From contig SZOR01000127.1 of the NCBI GenBank assembly GCA_030263275.1, positions 1 through 10,630 of the forward strand: a stretch of 10,630 nucleotides of DNA. The letters are read 5' to 3'. The position numbers and the translations under genes are program-made. How positions within the stretch are numbered: the first letter of the stretch is position 1; every line of letters starts with the position of its first letter. The stretch is from DSNY01 sp016861185. GTDB taxonomy: Bacteria > Pseudomonadota > Gammaproteobacteria > Burkholderiales > Burkholderiaceae_F. The notes under the pieces are model-generated. The model ran no database searches and was not told where the DNA came from. It saw only the letters and a program-made list of their open reading frames with translations. Positions 1 to 5,888 of this stretch are shown one piece after another.

Positions 1-976
1 GTGCGGGCTTCGGCTCGGCTGCGGCAGCGCCGCGCGACTGCGCGAGCATGAAGTCGACGGCCGCGCGCACGTCGGCGTCGGCCAGCGCCGCGTTGCCCCC
101 TTTGGCCGGCATCGCGCCCTTGCCTTTGATCGCGCTCGCGTACAGCGCATTCGCGCCGGCACGGATGCGCGCCGACCATGCGGCCGCATCGCCGACCTTC
201 GGCGCACCGGCCACACCGGCCGCGTGGCAGGCACCGCAGCTCGCCTGATAGACGCTGGCGCCCTTGCCGGCATCGGCCGCGGCCACCGGCTTCGTTGCAG
301 GCGTGGCCGCGGCCGCCTTCGACGCCGGCGGAGCCGCGGCAGCGCGCGGCTGAAGCTGCGCCAGCATGTAGTCGACCGCGGCGCGCACGTCTTCGTCGCG
401 CAGATTGGGGTTCGCACCCTTGGCCGGCATCGTGCCCTTGCCGTTGATCGCGTTGGACTGCAATGCAGCCGCGCCGGCCGCAAGCCGCGGCGCCCATGCC
501 GCCGGATCGTCGAGCCGCGGCGCGCCGAGCACGCCCTCCTTGTGGCAGATCGCGCAGGCCAGTTCGTACGTCTCCTGCCCCGGGGCGCCCGCGCCGGCGC
601 GCGCGGCGGGTGCGGCACTGCGCGCGGGCGGAACCTTGGCCGGCGCCGCAGCGGCGCCACTCGCGCGCGCGGTCTGACCCAGCATGAAGAGCACGGTCGC
701 GCGGACGTCGGCATCGCTCAACGCAGCGTTGCCGCCCTTCGGCGGCATCGCGCCGCGGCCCCTGATCGCGGCTTCGATGAGCGCGGCTTGACCGCCGCGC
801 TGCAGGCGGCGCTGCCATTCGGCCGCGTCGCCGGGCTTCGGCGCGTTGGCGACACCCGTGGCGTGGCAGGCGGCGCAGGTGGAGGCATACACGGCCTGCG
901 GCTCGGCGGCGCCGGAGGTCTGCGCGGCGGCGAGCAAGGCGCCGGCCAGGACGAGGAGGCGGATCGATCGCTTCAT
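1..976 (-). CDS. Multi-domain class I cytochrome c (at least three heme domains), 3' end outside the window
   Basis: The frame starts at ATG 976-974 and stays open to the left edge, so the C-terminus is missing. Residues 1-24 look like a Sec signal peptide (basic start, then an Ala/Leu core, ending SGAA). Three tandem cytochrome c domains of about 75 residues follow, each with a CXXCH motif (residues 34-38 CAACH, 141-145 CAICH, 247-251 CGACH) and a downstream Met in a conserved GxMPxKG context (Met77, Met183, Met289). That is the His/Met pattern of small c5/c555-like class I cytochromes. Ala/Pro-rich linkers of about 30 residues separate the domains. The domains resemble each other closely, suggesting internal duplication. 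The gene begins 7 nt after the stop of the c7-type cytochrome gene, with only a weak ribosome site (GTGAGA), so translational coupling is likely. Role inferred: a periplasmic high-potential electron-shuttle string. More domains may lie beyond the edge. Confidence 0.9.
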   Translation of the reverse strand, partial: MKRSIRLLVLAGALLAAAQTSGAAEPQAVYASTCAACHATGVANAPKPGDAAEWQRRLQRGGQAALIEAAIRGRGAMPPKGGNAALSDADVRATVLFMLGQTARASGAAAAPAKVPPARSAAPAARAGAGAPGQETYELACAICHKEGVLGAPRLDDPAAWAPRLAAGAAALQSNAINGKGTMPAKGANPNLRDEDVRAAVDYMLAQLQPRAAAAPPASKAAAATPATKPVAAADAGKGASVYQASCGACHAAGVAGAPKVGDAAAWSARIRAGANALYASAIKGKGAMPAKGGNAALADADVRAAVDFMLAQSRGAAAAEPKPA

Positions 977-983
977 CGCGTTC

Positions 984-1379
984 TCACTTCGGCGCGGCCG
1001 CGCCGGTCAGCGTCTGCACGGTGCTTTCGTGCACCTGCGTCGGCGTGCCCGGCTTGGCGGAGTGGCACAGGTTGCAGTTCTCCACGCCCCACGCGATCTC
1101 GCCGTTGTGGCAGGCGCCGCAGAACTGGCCGTCGATGATCTTCAGCATGTTGATCTGGTTGCCGCCGGCCTTGAACTGGAAGCCGAGGTCTCCGTGGCAG
1201 ACCTTGCAGCGATAGCGCACCCGATGGAACCAGTGCGGGAAGACGACCGGCCGCATGCCGGCCGCGTCCGAGTAGTTGTTCATCACGACGTTGCCGTACT
1301 CGGCGTGCGCCGGCGGCGCCGGCAGCGCCAGCGCAAGCGCGGCGATGTACGCCGCCAGCAACCGCCTTGCCCGTTTCAT
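984..1379 (-). CDS. Small c7-type triheme cytochrome, periplasmic
   Basis: A 131-residue precursor. ATG 1379 is preferred over the in-frame GTG at 1397 because an AGAGGA site sits 5 nt before it and the protein then begins directly with a signal peptide (MKRARR, hydrophobic core, cleavage after PAHA, residue 26). The mature part of about 105 residues has three heme motifs: CKVCH (58-62), CGACH (87-91) and CNLCH (102-106). The segment FPHWFH (47-52) supplies two histidines before heme 1, as in c7/c3-family cytochromes. The stretch INML...GQFCGACHNG is like the triheme c7-type domain seen in metal-reducer cytochromes, where a Met (here Met78) stands upstream of heme 2. His117 is the only His after the last heme motif. 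Likely a soluble periplasmic electron carrier handing electrons to or from the outer-membrane part encoded next to it. It lies 34 nt after the barrel gene and 7 nt before the class I cytochrome gene. Confidence 0.91.
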   Translation of the reverse strand: MKRARRLLAAYIAALALALPAPPAHAEYGNVVMNNYSDAAGMRPVVFPHWFHRVRYRCKVCHGDLGFQFKAGGNQINMLKIIDGQFCGACHNGEIAWGVENCNLCHSAKPGTPTQVHESTVQTLTGAAAPK

Positions 1380-1384
1380 GCTCT

Positions 1385-1390
1385 TCCTCT
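1385..1390 (-). promoter_or_regulatory. Ribosome binding site that decides the c7 cytochrome start
   Basis: AGAGGA on the minus strand, 5 nt before ATG 1379. It lies inside the reading frame that would start at GTG 1397, which has no comparable site, so it argues for the shorter protein. Confidence 0.7.
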
Positions 1391-1413
1391 GATCCACTTC
1401 GAATCCCTTGCAG

Positions 1414-3561
1414 CTAGTACGCGCCGAACCTCCGGTTGACGCGGAAGAACAGCACGTCGTGGCGGCGCTGCTCGACCTTCGCCGTACGCAGCGTCAGGCG
1501 CGTGTCGAGGCGGCCGATCGCGTAGTCGAGCCGCGCTTCGACCAGGTGATCGATGCGCTCGCGCGGCGCGTCGACGTCGCCTTCGCTGCGCCGTTCGAGC
1601 TGCTGGCTGTTGGCGCTTGCGAGCAGCGTGAAGCGCAACCGCGGCACGTCGAAAGCGCGCGCGTTTTCGTAGGTCAGCGTGCCGCTGTAGTACTTGCGCC
1701 AGCCGTCATCGGCGGTCACCTGCGGCCCGGGCGGCAGCGGACCGGACGCCACTGCGTCGAAGCGCGCGCGCGCGGCCTGCGCGGTCAGGCTGCCCGACCA
1801 GCTCGACGTGCGCGTCAACTGCGTGCGCAGCGTGAACTGGACATTGACCAGCTGGAAGGTGCTGTCGGTTTCGCCGTAACTGCGCGAGTCGCTCGCCGAG
1901 AAACCGACGAAGCTCTGCGTCGCCGAGCCGCCGGCCGACTGCCAGTTGAGTCCGGCCGAATGGCCGAGCGTGCGGTCGACGTCGCTGCGCAGCGTGTCGT
2001 GCACGGCCCCCGCCGACTGCGAGACGTTGAACGACACGCTGGCGCCGCCGTCGGTCCAGTGGCGCGAAAGACCGTGCACGAACTGCGCGCCGAAGGTGGC
2101 GCGGTCGCCTTCGAAGGCCCCCTGCGTGCCGCTCGCGTTGGCGGCCGCCGACGGCGCATAACGCCAGCGGCCGAGCAGCAGCGCGTCCGGCACGTAGGTC
2201 AACGCGATCGTTTCGCTGGCGAGCGTGGTCGACTCGTCGGCAAAGGCGATTTCGCTCACCGAGAGGCCGCCGCTCGCGCGAAGCTGCCGCGTGATGTCGT
2301 AGCTGGCGCCGACGGTGCCGTTGAACGAGCGCGTTTCGGCGGCGGCATCCGCGCTGCCCGTGCGCGACTCGACGAAACGCACGCTGCCGGTCAGATAGAA
2401 GGGATGCCCGCGCGCGTACAGCGCATCGCCTTCCTGCGGGCGCCAGGTCGCGAAGCTCGACAACTGGCGGATTTCGGTCGCCAGATCGAGCGCGGGCGCG
2501 CGCACGCGCGCTTCGTTGTAGGTCGCCAGGTTGTCGACCGTCAGCGCGTGGCTCGGCCGGTAGTTGTGCCGCGCCGCCAGTGCGGTCACGCGGGTTGCGT
2601 CGTCGGCGGCGTCGCGTTCGTTCAGCGTATGGCTTCCTGACAGCTCGAAGCCGTGGCTGCCGCGCGTGCTGGTCATCAGTCCGCGCACGCTGCGCACCGT
2701 GTCGTCGGGCAGCCGCGTGGAGCTGAGCGTGCTCTGCTCGTAGGTCAGGTTGTAGCTTTCGTTGCCCGCGAGCGGCCGGTAGCTCTGGCTCGCGGTCAGG
2801 CGGCGCGAGCGGTAGTCCGTGCCGACGAAGTCGCTGTTCGTGCGGCTGTCGCTCACGTCGCCGCGCAGCTCGAACGGGAAGCGGCTGGCGGGAAATACGA
2901 GCACTCCGAAACGACCGGTCCACGCGGTGCTGTCGTCGTCGCGTCTTTCCCCGCCGGCATTCGTGTTGCTTCCTTGCGCGAGCAACAGGCCGGCGCCGCC
3001 GCGCAGCTGCACGAACCACGGCTGCCAGACGTACGTCGCCAGATCGACGTTGGTCGACAGCAGCGTCTGCCGCGACGACGAACCGTCGTCGGCGCGATTC
3101 CAGCGCTGATCGAGCGCGACGTTGCCGCCGACCGCGATTGGCGCCAGACGCCAGCGGATGCCGTTGCCATTGCCGCCCGGAACGGCACCGCTGGCCGCTG
3201 CCGTGCGCGCGGCCGCCGCCGCTTGCGGCGCGGCCTCGCGCGTCGCGACGACGAGCGCGCCGGTCGGCGGATCGGGCTCGCGGCGCGTCGGCACGACCAC
3301 TGCGGCGAGCAGCAGCGCCTGCGCGCGTTCGGCGTCGGCGCGCGCAATTCGATCGCGGATCTGGTCCATGCTCGGCAGGTCGGGGGCGACGCCGGTCGTT
3401 GCGTCCGCGCTCGTTCCTGCAGTTTTGGTGCCAGCGCCGTCCGCCGCGACCGCATCGAAAACCCGCGTCAGCAACGCGGCCAGCAGCAACGACGCACGCA
3501 GCGCGCGGCGCGTCGAGCGCGCCCTTGCAGGCGAAGCGGCGAGCAGCCGGGACACGCGCAC
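1414..3561 (-). CDS. Outer-membrane beta-barrel protein, probable porin of the electron-transfer conduit
   Basis: About 715 residues from GTG 3561 (GTG 3555 is equally possible; no ATG and no good ribosome site). A long Arg-rich n-region and the core ASLLLAALL end at AVAA (residue 40), a plausible Sec signal. Residues about 60-135 are charged and helical, then Ala-rich (DQIRDRIARADAERAQALLL). From about residue 135 to the end the protein alternates polar and hydrophobic/aromatic residues with many Gly, Ser, Thr, Asn and Tyr and short acidic turns, typical of a many-stranded barrel, and it ends FFRVNRRFGAY with a terminal aromatic. I see no cysteine, so it carries no heme and lacks the CXXC found near the N-terminus of MtrB. 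Size suits an MtrB/PioB-like or other large conduit barrel, but I cannot assign it to MtrB. It follows the foldase gene by 32 nt and precedes the c7 gene by 34 nt, so the three are probably co-transcribed. Confidence 0.85.
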   Translation of the reverse strand: MRVSRLLAASPARARSTRRALRASLLLAALLTRVFDAVAADGAGTKTAGTSADATTGVAPDLPSMDQIRDRIARADAERAQALLLAAVVVPTRREPDPPTGALVVATREAAPQAAAAARTAAASGAVPGGNGNGIRWRLAPIAVGGNVALDQRWNRADDGSSSRQTLLSTNVDLATYVWQPWFVQLRGGAGLLLAQGSNTNAGGERRDDDSTAWTGRFGVLVFPASRFPFELRGDVSDSRTNSDFVGTDYRSRRLTASQSYRPLAGNESYNLTYEQSTLSSTRLPDDTVRSVRGLMTSTRGSHGFELSGSHTLNERDAADDATRVTALAARHNYRPSHALTVDNLATYNEARVRAPALDLATEIRQLSSFATWRPQEGDALYARGHPFYLTGSVRFVESRTGSADAAAETRSFNGTVGASYDITRQLRASGGLSVSEIAFADESTTLASETIALTYVPDALLLGRWRYAPSAAANASGTQGAFEGDRATFGAQFVHGLSRHWTDGGASVSFNVSQSAGAVHDTLRSDVDRTLGHSAGLNWQSAGGSATQSFVGFSASDSRSYGETDSTFQLVNVQFTLRTQLTRTSSWSGSLTAQAARARFDAVASGPLPPGPQVTADDGWRKYYSGTLTYENARAFDVPRLRFTLLASANSQQLERRSEGDVDAPRERIDHLVEARLDYAIGRLDTRLTLRTAKVEQRRHDVLFFRVNRRFGAY

Positions 3562-3593
3562 CCGCTCGCGTTCGAGCGCCCGGCGCGCTATCG

Positions 3594-4607
3594 CTAGCCG
3601 GCGCGGCCCTTGCCCGCCGCGCCGGGCGGCTGCAGGAACTGCGACTCGTCGACGCGGATCGATGTGCGTTTGCGCAGCTCGGCGATCAGCGCCTTCCACG
3701 CGGCGTCGGCCTCGGCGCGCTGCCACAGGTCGCCGGCGCGCTCGCGCACCTCGTCGAAGCTGCGCTGCCGCGCGAGCTTTCGATCGTCGAGACGCAGGAT
3801 CGCAACCCCTTCGAGGACCTGCACCGGCGCGGAGATCGCGCCCGGCGCGAGCTTGTCGACCACCGCGTGCACGGCCTCGGGCAGCATGCCGCGATGCACG
3901 TAGCCCATGTCGCCGCCGCGCCCGGCGGACAGATCGCCCGAATGCAGCTTCGCCAGTTCCGCAAAATCGGCGCCGGCAGCCAGCCGCTCGCGGACGCGGC
4001 GCGCCTCCTCGTGCGCTGCGTTCCACGCCGCTTGCGGCGAGCTGGGATCGACCTTGAGCAGGATCACGCCGAGCTTGACCCGCTCGGGTTCGACGAACAG
4101 TTCCTTGTGCTGCTCGTAATAGGTGCGCGCTTCGCGCGCGGTCGGCTCGCGGATCGTCTTGATCTGCTTTTCGAGGCGTTCGAGCACGCTGTCGGCTTCG
4201 AGCTGCTGCGCGACGGCGGCCAGCATGCGTTCGCGGTTCGCTTCCCAGTTGCGGCTGCCCTTGTAGCGCGCTTCGTAGCCGGCGAGCGCGGCGTCGATGC
4301 GTTCGCGGTCGGGACGGATGCCACGCTGCTTCGCTTCTTCGAGCAGCAGCACGCGGTTGACGAGCTCGTCGCCGACCTCGCGCTGGAACGCCGCAAGCTC
4401 GGCTTCCGGCGGCTTCGCGTGGTAGTACTTCTTCCGCGTGGCGACCGCGAGCGCCTGCCGGTACTCGGCAACGGTGATGGTGCGCTGGCCGACGGTGGCG
4501 AACACCGGTTCGCGCGCGGGCGCGGCGTTCGGCTGCGCCTGCGCGAAGCCGGCCGCCGCCAGGACCAGGGTCGCCAACAGCCGCGGGATGCGCGCTCGCC
4601 GCATCAT
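3594..4607 (-). CDS. Parvulin-type peptidyl-prolyl isomerase / periplasmic chaperone (SurA/PrsA-like)
   Basis: A 337-residue precursor starting at ATG 4607 (an adjacent ATG at 4604 is also usable), with an excellent AAGGAGG site. Signal peptide to about residue 24 (GFAQA). Residues about 33-165 are a helical SurA/PrsA-like N-terminal chaperone domain (ITVAEYRQAL, LVNRVLLLEEAKQRGI). Residues about 175-290 are a parvulin domain, recognisable from VKLGVILLKV (177-186), GADFAELAKLHSGD (212-225), GGDMGYVHRG (231-240) and LAPGAISAPVQVLEGVAILRLDD. The strand that usually reads HIL, with a catalytic His, reads VIL here (Val181), so isomerase activity may be weak or lost while chaperone function stays. 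It is encoded between the tetraheme cytochrome and the barrel, so these are its likely clients. Foldases of this family are common beside multiheme cytochrome genes. Confidence 0.93.
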   Translation of the reverse strand: MMRRARIPRLLATLVLAAAGFAQAQPNAAPAREPVFATVGQRTITVAEYRQALAVATRKKYYHAKPPEAELAAFQREVGDELVNRVLLLEEAKQRGIRPDRERIDAALAGYEARYKGSRNWEANRERMLAAVAQQLEADSVLERLEKQIKTIREPTAREARTYYEQHKELFVEPERVKLGVILLKVDPSSPQAAWNAAHEEARRVRERLAAGADFAELAKLHSGDLSAGRGGDMGYVHRGMLPEAVHAVVDKLAPGAISAPVQVLEGVAILRLDDRKLARQRSFDEVRERAGDLWQRAEADAAWKALIAELRKRTSIRVDESQFLQPPGAAGKGRAG

Positions 4608-4612
4608 CTTGT

Positions 4613-4619
4613 CCTCCTT
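4613..4619 (-). promoter_or_regulatory. Strong Shine-Dalgarno of the foldase gene
   Basis: AAGGAGG on the minus strand, with its GGAGG 5 nt before ATG 4607. It sets the start inside a frame that is open further upstream (a TTG-type start near 4640 would put the terminator's T-run and this site next to or inside the coding region). Confidence 0.75.
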
Positions 4620-4638
4620 CGCGCGCGCCGCGCGCTCC

Positions 4639-4671
4639 AAAAAAAGGGGCCAGGCAGCGCCTGCCTGGCCC
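4639..4671 (-). terminator. Strong intrinsic terminator after the tetraheme cytochrome gene
   Basis: Read on the minus strand: GGGCCAGGCAG, loop GCG, CTGCCTGGCCC, then C and seven T. The stem is 11 bp, perfect, with a 3-nt loop (arms 4671-4661 and 4657-4647; T-run 4645-4639). It begins about 33 nt after the tetraheme stop codon (TAA 4706-4704) and ends about 20 nt before the foldase ribosome site. Transcripts from the promoter upstream of the tetraheme gene should mostly end here; the foldase and barrel genes would then depend on read-through. Confidence 0.9.
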
Positions 4672-4703
4672 TGCGGCGGGGAGTTGCCGGTCCCGCCGGT
4701 GGG

Positions 4704-5618
4704 TTACTTCACGTGGCAGGCCGTGCAGACCGCGCTGCTCGCGTTCGAGATGCGCAGGAAGGTTTCGCCTGCGGTGCGGCCGGTGCCGGCAGGTCCGGCC
4801 TGGCCGCTCGATACGTGCGGGTCGTGGCAGCTTCCGCACTCGACCGAGGGCCCGACGCCACCGCCGGTGCCGACGAAATTGCGCTCGTACAGCGGCAGGT
4901 CGGTGCGCTGCCTGCCGGCGCCGCCGGTGTCGATCCAGAAGACCTGGTTCCCGTTGACCGTCTGCGTCTGCGGCAACAGGAAGTCGCTGTCGCGGCAGGT
5001 GCCGTTGACCGTCGTCCCGGTGCCCGTCAGCCCGCCGCCGCAATACTGGATGCCGATCGGATGGTCGTTCGACAAGTCGATGCCGAGCAGCGCGGGTCCG
5101 CCGTTCAGCCGGCCCTGTGCATCGACGCGCGGCCCGCTCCAGGTGTAGCCGAGACCGAGGTCGCCGCCACCGTCGGCCAGCACGTTGCCCGAGCCCGGCG
5201 CGTTGATGATGTTGTCCATCGCCTGCGTACCGTCGTGGCACGACAGACACGCGACCGAAATCGAACCGACCGGCGCAACGATGCCGTCGAGCGACGGTGT
5301 ATTCAGCGTCGCGTACGACGTGTAGGTCCCAACGCCGTTGGCCGGCAAGCCGTCGCTGCGCAGCCGTTTGTTCCACAGCGGCGCCGGCGCGCTCGTGCTG
5401 CCGCCGTGCGGCGTATGGCAGAACACGCAGACTTCGGCCGTGTCGCTGACCTGGTTGTTGCCGGCCGCGCTGCTCGAACCGAGGTTGTGTTTGGTCGTGA
5501 CGATGCCGGTTGCCTGCGCGAAGGCGCTGCCGCTGATGGAAACGGCGACGACGGCGAAGGCCGCGGCGCCCGCCCACGCGACGCGGTCGAACCAGCGACC
5601 GGTGAATGAAACGTTCAT
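4704..5618 (-). CDS. Secreted tetraheme cytochrome c, all hemes probably bis-His; candidate filament (OmcE/OmcS-like) subunit
   Basis: 304-residue precursor; ATG 5618 follows GGAGGA by 6 nt. Signal peptide ends SGSAFA (residue 34). Heme motifs: CVFCH (64-68), CLSCH (124-128), CGSCH (261-265), CTACH (298-302); the protein ends two residues after the last motif. Apart from the four motif histidines there are exactly four others: His44 (KHNLG), His71 (CHTPH), His186 (NDHPIG), His268 (CHDPH). This is the number needed for four bis-His hemes. Cys193 and Cys208 are the only non-heme cysteines in the mature part and could form a disulfide, pointing to an oxidising, exported location. The 130-residue stretch between hemes 2 and 3 is Gly/Thr/Asn-rich. 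It has its own promoter and terminator. Close paralogue of the pentaheme protein at 9305-10207. The filament role is inferred from context and architecture, not shown; a soluble periplasmic or surface cytochrome is the alternative. Confidence 0.95.
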   Translation of the reverse strand: MNVSFTGRWFDRVAWAGAAAFAVVAVSISGSAFAQATGIVTTKHNLGSSSAAGNNQVSDTAEVCVFCHTPHGGSTSAPAPLWNKRLRSDGLPANGVGTYTSYATLNTPSLDGIVAPVGSISVACLSCHDGTQAMDNIINAPGSGNVLADGGGDLGLGYTWSGPRVDAQGRLNGGPALLGIDLSNDHPIGIQYCGGGLTGTGTTVNGTCRDSDFLLPQTQTVNGNQVFWIDTGGAGRQRTDLPLYERNFVGTGGGVGPSVECGSCHDPHVSSGQAGPAGTGRTAGETFLRISNASSAVCTACHVK

Positions 5619-5692
5619 GCTGACTCCTCCCGAGTTAGTCGACCCAAGGTCCGTACCGGCACTCCCCTATGCCAGCATGACGATTCGAGTTC

Positions 5693-5709
5693 TGCAGTTT
5701 CCGTGCCAC
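5693..5709 (-). promoter_or_regulatory. Sigma-54 (-24/-12) promoter of the tetraheme cytochrome gene
   Basis: GTGGCACGGAAACTGCA on the minus strand against the consensus YTGGCACGRNNNTTGCW: GG and GC are present at the required spacing, with two mismatches in other positions. The predicted start of transcription is near 5682, giving a leader of about 64 nt before ATG 5618. Confidence 0.75.
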
Positions 5710-5738
5710 GGCGCAGCGAGCGCCCGGCGCGACCCGGT

Positions 5739-5759
5739 GTGTTACGGTCCCCGTAACAC
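5739..5759. promoter_or_regulatory. Perfect 9+9 bp palindrome, candidate activator site
   Basis: Arms GTGTTACGG and CCGTAACAC separated by TCC. Its centre (5749) lies about 67 nt upstream of the start predicted from the sigma-54 match. Position and symmetry suit a binding site for a dimeric regulator, such as a sigma-54 enhancer-binding protein. There is no T-run, so a terminator is unlikely. I found no second perfect copy in the window. The regulator is unknown. Confidence 0.6.
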
Positions 5760-5840
5760 GAAGCCGCGGGGGCGGTGCCGCCGCGTTCGGGCGGCAGCGC
5801 GGAATCGATCGCCGCGCGACATCGCCGCGCGCATCGGGTC

Positions 5841-5876
5841 CAGGATTCAGGAAGCTCGCTCCCGATTTCGGGAAGC
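5841..5876. repeat. Imperfect tandem copies of a short palindrome after the NHL gene
   Basis: Two related units lie side by side on the plus strand: TCCAGGATTCAGGAAGC (from 5839) and TCCCGATTTCGGGAAGC (5860-5876). The second folds into CCCGA/TCGGG flanked by GCT/AGC with one bulged base. They stand 12-50 nt downstream of the NHL stop codon (minus strand). The same palindrome occurs at 9261-9296. There is no T-run. It may act as a transcript-end hairpin or be a member of a small extragenic repeat family. The remainder of the 5619-5888 gap holds only the palindrome, the promoter and the leader described separately. Confidence 0.55.
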
Positions 5877-5888
5877 GCACCGCCGGCT

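Noticed and set aside
984..1397. Longer c7 cytochrome from GTG 1397
   Set aside because: Six extra residues would precede a complete signal peptide, and the ribosome site AGAGGA lies within them.
224..1439. Plus-strand open frames over the left edge
   Set aside because: The minus strand here encodes three clear cytochrome c domains and the c7 protein, with CXXCH and ligand residues at the right spacing; the plus frames have none.
1408..2640. 410-codon open frame on the plus strand
   Set aside because: Antisense shadow of the barrel gene; no recognisable domain and biased composition.
3562..5577. Long upstream continuation of the barrel reading frame (open from 1414 to 5577)
   Set aside because: It is Arg/Ala-rich, low-complexity translation lying over the foldase and tetraheme genes, an effect of high GC; signal peptide, stops and ribosome sites put the barrel start near 3561.
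3138..5609. 823-codon open frame on the plus strand
   Set aside because: It is antisense to the foldase, the tetraheme gene and the 5' part of the barrel gene. Its product is Arg/Ala-rich without motifs, and the minus-strand genes have heme motifs and signal peptides.
1414..5618. Calling the cluster an MtrCAB, PioAB or OmcB-type porin-cytochrome operon
   Set aside because: No decaheme or larger cytochrome is present and the barrel lacks the MtrB-type CXXC; the content fits only a broader electron-conduit description.
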